From positions 30,349 to 94,348 of the forward strand of contig CAYSUY010000001.1 of NCBI GenBank assembly GCA_964434345.1: a stretch of 64,000 nucleotides of DNA, written 5' to 3'. Positions 42,240 to 54,188 of the stretch are shown here, piece after piece (position 1 is the first letter of the stretch; each line of letters begins with the position of its first letter). The translations under genes were made by a program, and so were the position numbers. This DNA comes from CAIOSQ01 sp964434345 (lineage in GTDB: Bacteria > Pseudomonadota > Alphaproteobacteria > CACIAM-22H2). The notes beneath the pieces are model-generated. The model worked only from the letters and a program-made list of their open reading frames with translations, searched no databases and was not told the origin of the DNA.

Positions 42240-42256
42240 GCGGCCCCCCGGGCCGC
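42240..42256 (-). other. 7-bp GC hairpin between monooxygenase and M81 genes
   Basis: GCGGCCC (42240-42246) pairs with GGGCCGC (42250-42256) around CCC. It sits in the 66-base gap after the monooxygenase stop. It is weaker than the other hairpins in the window, and no T-run follows. Confidence 0.3.
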
Positions 42257-42281
42257 GTTGCACGCGGCGGACGCGGCGGCG

Positions 42282-44078
42282 TCACGCCAGATGATGGGTC
42301 TCGGCGAGGCCGTGGACGGGCGTCTCGATGCCGGCGTGACGGGCCTTCAGCTGCAAGGCCAGGATCGACGAGAAGAACCGGGCCTGGGCGAGATTGCCGC
42401 CCATGAACCACAGCCCCTCCTGACGCGTCGGCTTCCACATGTTGCGCAATTCACCCTCCCAGGGGCCGGGATCCTTCGCGGTGTCCGATCCCAGGCCCCA
42501 GCATTTTCCGACCTTGTCGGCGACCTCCTGGCTGATGAGCCGTGCGGCCCAGCCATTCATCGAGCCGTAGCCCGTCGCGTAGACGATCAGATCCGCCGGC
42601 ACCTCGCTGCCGTCGGTGAGCACGAGACCGGTCGCTGTGACGCGCGCCACACCGACGCGGCTGCGCAGCTTGATGCGACCGTCGGCGATCAACGCCGAGG
42701 CGCCGACATCGATGTAGTAGCCCGACCCGCGCCGCGCGTATTTCGCGGATATGCCGGAATTGTCCTCGCCGAAATCGAGCATGAAGCCGGCCCGCTCGAG
42801 CCTGGCATAGAAATCCGCGTCATGTGCACGGATGCGATCATAGATCGGGGCGCTGCGCTCGGGCACGAGGCGGTGGGGCACGGAGGCGGCCAGGATGTCG
42901 GCGACATCGGTCGTGACGCCACGTTCCAGTGCGTCCTCGGACCACAGCGTGCTCCAGGTGAACGCCATGAGTGTTTCGGAGCGGACGACCGTCGTGGAGG
43001 ACCGCTGGATCATCGTCACGTCCGCCCCGTGCTCCCAGAGATCGGCACAGATGTCGTGCGCGGAGTTGTTCGAGCCGACGACGACGCAGCGCTTGCCTGC
43101 GTAGTCCGCACCCGAGCGATGGCGGCTCGAGTGATGCTGCTCGCCGCGGAACTGGTCCATGCCCGGGAAATCCGGCATCTCGGGAACGCCGGACATGCCG
43201 GTCGCGAGGACGAGATGCCTCGGCCGCAGCGTGACCGGCGTGCCGGCGCGATCGACCGCGACGATCCATTCCCCGGCCGCCGCATCGTAGCGCGCACCGG
43301 TGCAGGTCGAGGAGGTCCAGTAATTGAGCTCCATCACGCGCGCGTACATCTCGAGCCAGTCGGCGATCTTGTCCTTCGGAGAGAAGACCGGCCAATGGTC
43401 GGGAAATGGGATGTACGGAAGATGATCGTACCAGACGGGATCGTGGAGGCAGAGCGACTTGTAGCGCTGTCGCCAGCCGTCCCCGGGGCGTGCGTTGCGT
43501 TCGAGCACGATGGTGGGAACGTCGAGGCGGCGCAGCCGCGCCGCGAGGGCCATGCCGCCTTGCCCGCCGCCGACGATGACGCAGAAGGGCTGGCGCGTCG
43601 TGCCGAGTTCGCGCTCCTCCTCCTGGCGCCGCTCGAGCCAGGTCTTGCGACCTCGTTCGATGCCGTGCGCGACGCCGGTGTCGCGCGTCCGGCCGCGCTT
43701 TTCCTCGTGTCCCTTCAACGCCGCCAGCGTCGTGAGAAGTGTGAAGCCCTGGCCGTCCTTGAGGCGCAGATGTCCGCGACCGCGTCCTTCGGAGGTCTCG
43801 AACGTGATCGGTGTTTCGATCACGCCATCCGTCTCGGTCGTCGGCGCCGCCACGGCGAAACCATGCGGCGCGGTGCGCGCGAGCGTCGCCTGGAGCATCG
43901 CCGCGATCGCGTCCTTGCCCTCGCAGGTTCGGATGTTCCAGGTGAAGGCGAGCATGTCGCGCCAGAAGCAGCGCGGCCCGAACAGGGCCGTCGCGGCCGG
44001 GATGTCCTTGCTGACCAGGGCCGACTCGAGTCGCGCGAGCCAGTCGCGCGCCCGCGATTCGGGAGATGGATCGGACAT
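42282..44078 (-). CDS. FAD/NADPH-dependent monooxygenase with N-terminal NTF2-like domain
   Basis: The 598-residue protein begins with an NTF2/SnoaL-like fold (about 1-130; LALVSKDIPAATALF-type helix, CFWRDMLAFTWNIRT). A flavin-monooxygenase part follows, with the FAD motif VIVGGGQGGMALA (near 173), the NADPH motif VVVGSNNSAHD (near 350) and VYATGYGSMNGW close to the C-terminus. Bacterial and plant FMO/YUCCA-like enzymes hydroxylate or Baeyer-Villiger-oxidise small substrates. ATG 44078 is used; an ATG at 44117 would add 13 residues and abut the aroE stop. It lies between aroE and the M81 gene in the reverse block. Confidence 0.87.
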   Translation of the reverse strand: MSDPSPESRARDWLARLESALVSKDIPAATALFGPRCFWRDMLAFTWNIRTCEGKDAIAAMLQATLARTAPHGFAVAAPTTETDGVIETPITFETSEGRGRGHLRLKDGQGFTLLTTLAALKGHEEKRGRTRDTGVAHGIERGRKTWLERRQEEERELGTTRQPFCVIVGGGQGGMALAARLRRLDVPTIVLERNARPGDGWRQRYKSLCLHDPVWYDHLPYIPFPDHWPVFSPKDKIADWLEMYARVMELNYWTSSTCTGARYDAAAGEWIVAVDRAGTPVTLRPRHLVLATGMSGVPEMPDFPGMDQFRGEQHHSSRHRSGADYAGKRCVVVGSNNSAHDICADLWEHGADVTMIQRSSTTVVRSETLMAFTWSTLWSEDALERGVTTDVADILAASVPHRLVPERSAPIYDRIRAHDADFYARLERAGFMLDFGEDNSGISAKYARRGSGYYIDVGASALIADGRIKLRSRVGVARVTATGLVLTDGSEVPADLIVYATGYGSMNGWAARLISQEVADKVGKCWGLGSDTAKDPGPWEGELRNMWKPTRQEGLWFMGGNLAQARFFSSILALQLKARHAGIETPVHGLAETHHLA

Positions 44079-44116
44079 CGTGGCCTCGTCTCGGTCGCGG
44101 AAATCGCGTTGCAGCA

Positions 44117-44956
44117 TCACGCCTTTTCGATGTCCGCGACAAGCATCTCGCGCAGCTCGGCGGTCACCTCCGGCCGGACGCCGAACCAGAGTTCGAAGCC
44201 GCGCACGGCCTGATGCAGCAGCATGTCGAGTCCGTTGGAGGTGGCGAAGCCGCGGCGCTCCGCCGCGCGCAGCAGCGGCGTCCGCAGCGGGATGTAGACC
44301 GCGTCCGCGACCACCGAGCCGGCAGGCATCGGCGACAGGTCGATCGCGAGCTCGGGCTGGCCCTTCATGCCGAGCGATGTCGAGTTGGCCAGCAGCGTCG
44401 CGCCGGCGAGCAGCGAGGGCAGATCCGCCCACCCCGCCGGATGGACGCGCGCGCCGAAGCGGTCACGGAACGCGGCGGCGCGCTCGGGCGTGCGGTTGAC
44501 GACATGGACGCGCGCGATGCCACGCTCGAGCAGACCGTGGACGATGGCGCGGCCGGCGCCGCCTGCGCCGAGGACGACCGCCTCGCCGCCGCGCCGGTCC
44601 CAGCCGGGTGCGCAGGAATCGAGCGCCGCGATGAAGCCTTCGACGTCGGTGTTGGTGGAACGGAGCTGCCCATCCTCGAACCACAGGGTGTTCGCGGCGC
44701 CGACCGTCTGCGCGCGTTCGTCGGGCCGGGACAGGGCGAGTGCGGCCTCCTTGTGCGGGATGGTGACGTTCGCCCCGGCATATCCGTTCGCGGCGAGGTT
44801 CGAGACGAAGTCGGCGAAATCCTCCGGCGCGATCTCCTCGGCGCGGTAGTCGCCGTCGATCCCGTAGCGACGCAGCCAGTAGCCGTGAAGCTTCGGCGAG
44901 CGCGAATGCCTCGCCGGATATCCGATCACGCAGGCCGCGCGCCGTAGCGTCGTCAT
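44117..44956 (-). CDS. aroE: Shikimate dehydrogenase family protein
   Basis: The 279-residue enzyme has Lys69 in NVTIPHKE and Asp104 in STNTDVEGF, the catalytic pair of shikimate dehydrogenases, an N-terminal GYPARHSRSPKLH substrate loop and the nucleotide motif LGAGGAGRAIV. The NRTPER sequence after beta-2 favours NADP. It interconverts 3-dehydroshikimate and shikimate, and some relatives oxidise quinate. Placed beside a dehydroquinase, an SDR and an isomerase, it is more likely catabolic than the housekeeping copy (inference). The gap to the Gfo/Idh gene upstream is 19 bases. Confidence 0.88.
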   Translation of the reverse strand: MTTLRRAACVIGYPARHSRSPKLHGYWLRRYGIDGDYRAEEIAPEDFADFVSNLAANGYAGANVTIPHKEAALALSRPDERAQTVGAANTLWFEDGQLRSTNTDVEGFIAALDSCAPGWDRRGGEAVVLGAGGAGRAIVHGLLERGIARVHVVNRTPERAAAFRDRFGARVHPAGWADLPSLLAGATLLANSTSLGMKGQPELAIDLSPMPAGSVVADAVYIPLRTPLLRAAERRGFATSNGLDMLLHQAVRGFELWFGVRPEVTAELREMLVADIEKA

Positions 44957-44975
44957 GTCGACATCCTTTCCTGGC

Positions 44976-46034
44976 TCAAGCCCGCCCCATGAACGCGGTC
45001 ACGTCGACTGGCGCACCGGTGCGAGCCGACTCCGCGATCGCAAGCGTCGTCGCGAGCGTGCGCGTGCCGCCCAGCCCGTCGAGGACCGGTTCTTCCAGCC
45101 CGCGGATGACATGCGCGAAGTTGCGCATCTGCTCGTGGTAGGCGTCGGCCAGCGCGACATGGACGTTGCGCCGGGTCAGTTCGACGTTCCAGTCCTCGTG
45201 CCCGGGCTCGTGCCAGCGATGCGTCAAGGTCGGCACCGCGAGCGAGCCGCGCGTCCCGGCGACCATGAAGCAATCCTCGGTGTCGTGCGGGCGCAGCGGG
45301 TTCTCGCGCGAGCCCCATTCCCAGGCCCAGGGCGCGGAGACCGCGTCGGAGACGAGCAGCGTGCCGAGCGCGCCGCCGCGGAAGCGCAGCACGGCCGCGG
45401 CCGTGTCCTCGACGGGGAAGCCGCGCGCGGCGTTGGCGCTCATCGCCTGCACGGTCTCCACGTCGCCGCAGAGCATGCGCAGGCAGTCGATGTCGTGGAT
45501 CGCGTTGATGAGGATCGGCCCGCCGCCCTTCTCGCGCCGCCAGGCGACGTCGAAGTAGCCGCGCGGCTTGTGGTTCAGCCACATGCCGTGCACCGCGACG
45601 ACCTTGCCGACGCCGCCGCCGCGCACGATCTCCGCGGCCTTGCGCATGATCGGGTTGTGGCGGCGATGGTGGCCGACGAGCATGGGCAGGCGCGCCGCGG
45701 CCGCCGCATCGACGAGGCGCAGCGCCGCGTCGACCGTGTCCGCGACCGGCTTCTCGACGAGGATGGCGACGCCGCGCGCGAGGCAGGCGAGGCCGGCGGG
45801 CTCGTGGAGCTGGTTCGGCACCGCGATGATCGCGCCTTCCGGCTTCTCGGCCGCGAGCATCTCCGCGAGGTCCGCGAACACGCGGTAGCCGAGCCTCTGC
45901 CCTTCCTCCGCCGCTGCAGGCGAGGGGTCGGCGACGCCGCACAGGACGTAGTCCGGGTTGCCGGCGCGCAGCACCTCGATGTGCTTGCGTCCGATGAGCC
46001 CGGCGCCGACGACGGCGATGCGCACCGCTGCCAT
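44976..46034 (-). CDS. Gfo/Idh/MocA-family oxidoreductase
   Basis: The 352-residue protein has the N-terminal Rossmann motif VAVVGAGLIGRKH-like (MAAVRIAVVGAGLIG) and the family EKP motif in ILVEKPVADT, with Lys as the likely catalytic residue. The C-terminal half has the beta-sheet substrate domain (GGGPILINAIHDIDCLRMLCG). These enzymes oxidise or reduce sugars, inositols and related polyols with NAD(P). GGAGGA precedes ATG 46034. It lies between an SDR and aroE in an apparent operon of small-molecule redox enzymes. Confidence 0.88.
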   Translation of the reverse strand: MAAVRIAVVGAGLIGRKHIEVLRAGNPDYVLCGVADPSPAAAEEGQRLGYRVFADLAEMLAAEKPEGAIIAVPNQLHEPAGLACLARGVAILVEKPVADTVDAALRLVDAAAAARLPMLVGHHRRHNPIMRKAAEIVRGGGVGKVVAVHGMWLNHKPRGYFDVAWRREKGGGPILINAIHDIDCLRMLCGDVETVQAMSANAARGFPVEDTAAAVLRFRGGALGTLLVSDAVSAPWAWEWGSRENPLRPHDTEDCFMVAGTRGSLAVPTLTHRWHEPGHEDWNVELTRRNVHVALADAYHEQMRNFAHVIRGLEEPVLDGLGGTRTLATTLAIAESARTGAPVDVTAFMGRA

Positions 46035-46065
46035 GGATCGTCCTCCCCTTCGCGGCCGCGCGGCC

Positions 46066-46827
46066 TCAGTACGTCGCGCGGCCACCCGTGATGTCGAACA
46101 CGAAGCCGGTGGTGAAGCTGCAGGCCGGGCTGGCGATCCAGGCCGCCATCTCGGCGATCTCCTCGACCTGCACGAGGCGGCCCATCGGGATCTTCGCCTT
46201 CATGCGCGAGACGTGGTCCTCGGTCATGCCCTTGAGCAGCTCGGTCTCGGTCAGCGCCGGCGCGATGCAGTTCACGGTCACGCCGCAATCCGTCAGCTCC
46301 TTGGCCAGCGCCTTGGAGAAGCCGATCACGCCAGCCTTCGCCGCGGAATAGGCGGAGATGTAGGGGACGCCTTCCTTGCCCGCGATCGAGGCGATGGTGA
46401 CGATGCGGCCATAGCGGTTCTCGCGCATGTGCCGCGCCGCGAGGCGGCTGGCGTAGAACACCGCCGTCATGTCGATCGCCACGACGCGGTCCCAGTCCTC
46501 GAGCGGATACTCCCAGGACGGCGCGATCGGTCCGTTGATCCCGGCGTTGTTCACCAGGATCTCGACCCGGCCGAAGCGACTCACGGCGTCGTCGAAGGCC
46601 TGCGCCACCGCGCGATGATCGGCGACATCGACCTGCGCCGCATGTGCGGGCACGAACGCGTCGCTGCCGTCGGCGAGCGGCGCGAGGTCACGGTCCCAGA
46701 CGACCACCCGGCAACCGCGCTCCGCGAGCAGGCGCGCGATGGCGCGGCCGATGCCGCGGGCCGCGCCGGTGACGATGGCGGTCTGGCCGTCGAGCCGGGT
46801 CCGCGCCGGCATGTCCGGGCCGGTCAT
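46066..46827 (-). CDS. Short-chain dehydrogenase/reductase
   Basis: The 253-residue SDR has TGAARGIG (20-27), NNAG (93-96), Ser147 in TIASIAG and the catalytic Tyr160/Lys164 in YSAAK. Asp after beta-2 (VVWDRD) suggests NAD(H). ITGGRATY at the C-terminus resembles 3-oxoacyl-reductase-like and sugar-dehydrogenase-like SDRs. Its ATG overlaps the aroQ stop (ATGA), so the two are translationally coupled. In this context it could oxidise a quinate- or shikimate-like polyol; this is inference from neighbours. Confidence 0.88.
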   Translation of the reverse strand: MTGPDMPARTRLDGQTAIVTGAARGIGRAIARLLAERGCRVVVWDRDLAPLADGSDAFVPAHAAQVDVADHRAVAQAFDDAVSRFGRVEILVNNAGINGPIAPSWEYPLEDWDRVVAIDMTAVFYASRLAARHMRENRYGRIVTIASIAGKEGVPYISAYSAAKAGVIGFSKALAKELTDCGVTVNCIAPALTETELLKGMTEDHVSRMKAKIPMGRLVQVEEIAEMAAWIASPACSFTTGFVFDITGGRATY

Positions 46828-47276
46828 GCGGGTCTGCGCGCCTTGATCAGCCCCGCCATCGCCTCGACGGCGAGCGGGTAGCCGGCGACGCCGAAGCCGC
46901 ACATCATCGCGGTCGCGACCGGGGTGACGTAGGACACGTGGCGGAATGCCTCGCGCTGGTGCGGGTTCGAGATGTGGAGTTCGATGATCGGGCACTTCAC
47001 GTTCTTGAGCGCATCGAGGATCGCGACCGAGGTATGGGTCAAGGCCGCGGGATTGATGACGATGCCGTCGGCACCATCGATCGCCTCGTGGATCCACTCG
47101 ACGATCTGGCCCTCGTAGTTCGACTGCCGGAACGAGACGACGTGGCCGAGCGCGCGGGCGCGGTCGTGACACATCTGCTCGACCTCGGCGAGGCGGGTGG
47201 AGCCGTAGATATGGGGCTCTCGGGTCCCGAGCAGGTTCAGATTGGGACCGTTGAGGACGAAAATCGGCTTCGACAT
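46824..47276 (-). CDS. aroQ: Type II 3-dehydroquinate dehydratase
   Basis: The 150-residue protein has the full type II dehydroquinase signature: NGPNLNLLGTREP (Arg19 on the flexible loop), catalytic Tyr24 in IYGS, INPAALTHTS (Asn75, His81) and ELHISNPHQREAFRH (His101, Arg112). It dehydrates 3-dehydroquinate to 3-dehydroshikimate as a dodecamer. Type II enzymes serve both the shikimate pathway and quinate breakdown. Its position at the head of a catabolic-looking block, coupled to an SDR, favours the latter. Confidence 0.94.
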   Translation of the reverse strand: MSKPIFVLNGPNLNLLGTREPHIYGSTRLAEVEQMCHDRARALGHVVSFRQSNYEGQIVEWIHEAIDGADGIVINPAALTHTSVAILDALKNVKCPIIELHISNPHQREAFRHVSYVTPVATAMMCGFGVAGYPLAVEAMAGLIKARRPA

Positions 47277-47307
47277 GCTGTCTCCTTCACCAGTCTCGCG
47301 CGCCGGT

Positions 47308-48129
47308 TCAGCGGCCACGCAGGTATTCCCGCGTGGCCCCGACCATGAGGCCGGTGCGCGCCGCGGGATCGAGCGCCGGAAACTGTCCGGCCAGGGGGAT
47401 TTCGAGCCCGAGCGGAAGGCCGTCGGGCAGGGCGGCGATCAGCGCCCGAAGGTCAAGTCCGCCATGCCCCGGCAGCATCCGCGCCGTGCGCGCCTCGGTC
47501 GCGAGCGCATCGGTGCCCGTCGGCGCGATGGCGGGCGCGTCGCAGAGTTGGACGGTGCCGATCCATCGCGCGTCGGTCGCGGCGATCGCGGCGATCGGCG
47601 TGCCGGAGCGGAACACGTGCAGCGCGTCGATCAGGACATGGCCGTTGGGCCGGTCGGCGGCCTGGACGACGCCGAGCGCGTCGGCAAGCGTCGCGACCGC
47701 CCGGAAGGGCATGAATTCGAGATCGACGGAGATTCCGAGCGGCCGCGCGAGGTCGCACAGCGCCGCGAACTGCTCGGCCAGCAGCGCGCGGTCGACGTCG
47801 TTGCCCGATACGGCGAGCCGCGATGCGCCGAGTTCGGCGCCGATCTCGAGCGCGGTCCGGTGATCCGCCGGCCGCAGACCCGGCGCCAGCGCGATCATCT
47901 CGATGTAGAGGACGCCGATCCCCGCATCCCGCAGATGCCGGCGCAGCGCGGCGCGTTCGCCGGGCGCGTCGAGCGGATAGGCCGTGCCGCCCGGGACGGC
48001 CGGAATGGTGCGCAGCCCGATGCTGGCGAAGCCGGCGCGCGCGGCGACCTCGGCGAGGGCGCCCGGCGGCAGGTCGAGTTCGCTCAGATGCGCGAGGGAG
48101 AGCGGTGTCAGGTCGTCGTACAGGGCCAA
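47308..48129 (-). CDS. TIM-barrel sugar isomerase/epimerase-like protein (AP endonuclease 2 family)
   Basis: The 273-residue protein has the xylose-isomerase-like barrel pattern with metal-ligand strands SVDLEFMP (Glu), HVLIDALHVF (Asp, His) and LGLEIPLAG (Glu). Family members include sugar isomerases and 3-dehydroshikimate dehydratases (AsbF/QuiC type); the dehydroquinase gene next to it makes the second reading attractive. There is no ATG in the right place: TTG 48129 is my best start, CTG 48123 the alternative. A longer frame runs antisense into the dnaJ-like gene and is rejected. The gap to aroQ is 31 bases. Confidence 0.78.
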   Translation of the reverse strand: MALYDDLTPLSLAHLSELDLPPGALAEVAARAGFASIGLRTIPAVPGGTAYPLDAPGERAALRRHLRDAGIGVLYIEMIALAPGLRPADHRTALEIGAELGASRLAVSGNDVDRALLAEQFAALCDLARPLGISVDLEFMPFRAVATLADALGVVQAADRPNGHVLIDALHVFRSGTPIAAIAATDARWIGTVQLCDAPAIAPTGTDALATEARTARMLPGHGGLDLRALIAALPDGLPLGLEIPLAGQFPALDPAARTGLMVGATREYLRGR

Positions 48130-48237
48130 GGTGCCGGATCCGGGTCGAGGCGCCGACCCTAATCGTTCGGTCGCTCCCGGGGAAAGGCGAAACGCGCACC
48201 GGTTGTCTGCGCGGCCCGGTCTTGCGAGAGTGCCGCC

Positions 48238-49110
48238 ATGACCGATCCCTATGAGACGCTCGGCGTGGCGCGCGACGCCTCCGAGGACCAGATCCGCGTG
48301 GCCTATCGACGCCTCGCGAAGCTTCACCATCCCGATCTCAATCCCGGCAAGCGCGGCGCCGAAGACCGGTTCAAGCAGATCTCCGGCGCCTATGCCCTGC
48401 TGTCCGACCCGGAAAAGCGTGCGCGCTTCGACCGCGGCGAGATCGACGCGAGCGGCGCCGAGCGGGGACCGCCACGCGGCGCCGGCGGGGGGGCGGGCGC
48501 GCGCGGCTTCAGCGCCGAGGATTTCGAGGGGCTCTTCGCGCGCGCCTTCGGAAATCGCCGGCGCCGGGCGGCGCCCCGCGCTGCCGGAGAGGACATGCGC
48601 TGCGAGATCTTCGTGCCGTTCCTGGAGGCGGCGAACGGCGCGGTCCAGCGCGTCACGCTGCCTGACGGCCGGGTGCTCGACATCAGGGTTCCGGAGGGGT
48701 TCGAGGACGGCCAGATCCTGCGCCTCAAGGGCAAGGGGCATCCGGCGGAGGATCCGGCCGGGTCGGCCGGCGATGCGCTCGTCACCGTCCATGTCGTGCC
48801 GCACCGCTTCTTCGAGCGCCAGGGCAACGACATCTTCCTCGAATTGCCGGTCACCTTGCAGGAGGCCGTTCTTGGCGCACGGATCGAGGTGCCGACCATC
48901 AAAGGTCCGGTCACCCTCGCGGTTCCGCCGGCTTCGGGTCAGGGAACCAAACTGCGTCTCAAGGGCCGCGGCATCGCGGGGGGCGACCAGTATGTCGAGC
49001 TGAACGTCGTGCTGCCGGAGCGTTCCGAGCCGGAGTTGGCGGAGTTCCTCAAGGGCTGGACGCCGCGCCATCCCTTTGATCCGCGCCGCGGCGGCATCGG
49101 CGGCGCGTAG
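48238..49110 (+). CDS. DnaJ/CbpA-like co-chaperone
   Basis: The 290-residue protein has an N-terminal J-domain with the HPD motif (KLHHPDLN, near 31-38), a Gly/Arg-rich linker (about 75-115) and the DnaJ C-terminal substrate-binding repeats (FVPFLEAANGAVQRV; VTLQEAVLGARIEVPTI; LRLKGRGI). The zinc-finger region of true DnaJ is missing, as in CbpA. It stimulates DnaK ATPase through HPD. It is divergent from the isomerase gene; 164 bases separate it from the sigma factor gene, in which I see no gene. Confidence 0.92.
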   Translation: MTDPYETLGVARDASEDQIRVAYRRLAKLHHPDLNPGKRGAEDRFKQISGAYALLSDPEKRARFDRGEIDASGAERGPPRGAGGGAGARGFSAEDFEGLFARAFGNRRRRAAPRAAGEDMRCEIFVPFLEAANGAVQRVTLPDGRVLDIRVPEGFEDGQILRLKGKGHPAEDPAGSAGDALVTVHVVPHRFFERQGNDIFLELPVTLQEAVLGARIEVPTIKGPVTLAVPPASGQGTKLRLKGRGIAGGDQYVELNVVLPERSEPELAEFLKGWTPRHPFDPRRGGIGGA

Positions 49111-49274
49111 GCGCTGCGACGTCCTGGCAGGCACTGGGCGCGGCGGCGATTGACGCGGCGCATGGTGGCGCGGGCTTGGCCGGGGTGATCTGGCCTTGCC
49201 GTGCCGACGCCCCCCGCTCCATTCCCGACCATCGACCGCCGAGGCCGTTTGCGTGCGCCGCCCGCGGGGCGCCG

Positions 49275-49838
49275 ATGAGCGCGGACCGCGATTTCGGCGT
49301 CCAGTTGACGACCGAGGTCCCGCGACTGCGGGCCTTCGGCGCCTCGCTCTCGGGGTCCACGAGCGCTGCCGACGATCTCGTCCAGGAGACGCTCGCCAAG
49401 GCCTGGAAGCATCGCGGCAGTTTCGCCCATGGCACCAACCTGCGCGCCTGGCTGTTCACGATCCTGCGCAACACGTTCCGGTCCCAGCGGCGCAAGCTCG
49501 GTCGCGAGATCGGCGATGACGGCCGCTTTGCCGAGAGACTTTCGGCCCCGGCCCGCCAGCACGGGCATCTCGACATGGTCGCGATGCGTGCCGCCCTGCG
49601 GCGACTTCCCCGCGACCAGCGCGAGGCGGTCATCCTCGTCGGCGTGGTGGGATGCTCGTACGAGGAGGCGGCCGTGATCTGCGCCACCGCCGAGGGCACG
49701 GTGAAGAGTCGCGTCAATCGTGCGCGGCGGCGCCTCGCCAGCATGCTCGAGATCGCGCCGGGAAGCGCGCATGGGCCGACGCCGGCCGATCTGGCGATAC
49801 TTGGTCGCCCGATCGGCGACAGCCCGGGCCGCCGCTAG
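49275..49838 (+). CDS. ecfG: EcfG/ECF15-type RNA polymerase sigma factor
   Basis: The 187-residue ECF factor has sigma region 2 (ADDLVQETLAKAW, GTNLRAWLFTILRNTF) and region 4 (LPRDQREAVILV, SYEEAAVICATAEGTVKSRVNRAR). Wording such as RAWLFTILRNTF and QHGHLD is typical of the alphaproteobacterial general stress sigma factor EcfG. Its usual neighbours NepR (anti-sigma) and PhyR are absent here. Instead it precedes a hybrid kinase by 102 bases. ATG 49275 is chosen because upstream residues do not resemble the family. Confidence 0.85.
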   Translation: MSADRDFGVQLTTEVPRLRAFGASLSGSTSAADDLVQETLAKAWKHRGSFAHGTNLRAWLFTILRNTFRSQRRKLGREIGDDGRFAERLSAPARQHGHLDMVAMRAALRRLPRDQREAVILVGVVGCSYEEAAVICATAEGTVKSRVNRARRRLASMLEIAPGSAHGPTPADLAILGRPIGDSPGRR

Positions 49839-49940
49839 GCGCAGTCGGTCGTTCACACTTTCTGCGCGGGCCCGCGCTAGACTGGAGGGCATGCGCGGCA
49901 TCGGGCCGCGCGGCTTCTCTTCGCGGGGATCTGGCGCGCG

Positions 49941-53660
<3,720 letters not shown>

Positions 53661-53680
53661 GACAGAGTGGAGTTCGGCGT

Positions 53681-54091
53681 ATGAGTTCTTTCATGTACGG
53701 CAGGCTGCGCGTCCTCATCGTCGAGGACGAGAGCTACACGCGCCGCGTCATCCGCGGTCTGCTGCGGCAGTGCGGGGTGCGCGAGATCGCCGAGGCGGAG
53801 GATGGCGGTAAAGGGTTCCTGGAACTGCTCCAGTTCCGGCCTCATCTCGTCTTCTGCGACATTCACATGGAGCCGGTCGACGGGCTGGAATTCGTGCGCA
53901 TCGTCCGCGCCGCCGAGTCCAAGGCGATCGCCGAGACGCGCATCATCTTCCTGACGGCGGATGCGCAGCGCGATACCGTGATGTCGGCCAAGGAACTGAA
54001 CATCGACGGATACCTGGTGAAGCCGGTGTCGCTCAACCGGCTCCAGGCCAAGCTTCACGAGACGATCCTGCTCAATCCCGAACTCCATTGA
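53681..54091 (+). CDS. Single-domain response regulator (CheY-like receiver)
   Basis: The 136-residue protein is a lone receiver: acidic residues in IVEDES, Asp60 in VFCDIHMEPVDG, Thr in FLTAD and Lys in LVKPVS. There is no output domain, so it acts by protein binding or as a phosphate sink. It follows the large hybrid kinase by 20 bases and is very probably its phosphate acceptor through the C-terminal Hpt. The start at 53681 has a GAGTGGAG-type site upstream. Confidence 0.9.
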   Translation: MSSFMYGRLRVLIVEDESYTRRVIRGLLRQCGVREIAEAEDGGKGFLELLQFRPHLVFCDIHMEPVDGLEFVRIVRAAESKAIAETRIIFLTADAQRDTVMSAKELNIDGYLVKPVSLNRLQAKLHETILLNPELH

Positions 54092-54188
54092 ACGATCGTC
54101 GGCATCGCCACCGCTTGCCGCCTGCGAGAGACGCCCTACCCTTCGGGAAGGCCCGGGGAAATCGGGCACCAGAATTCAGGGAGTTCGC

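Noticed and set aside
39747..44213. A 1488-codon open frame on the forward strand
   Set aside because: It is antisense to the binding protein, M81 and monooxygenase genes; its peptide is Arg/Asp/His-rich with no domain, as expected from mirror-image GC-rich codons.
47308..49134. 608-residue reverse frame including the TIM-barrel isomerase
   Set aside because: Residues before about 48129 are antisense to the J-domain gene; only the downstream part has a recognisable fold.
49111..49274. Possible nepR gene next to ecfG
   Set aside because: No small frame with NepR-like residues is visible in either gap around the sigma factor.
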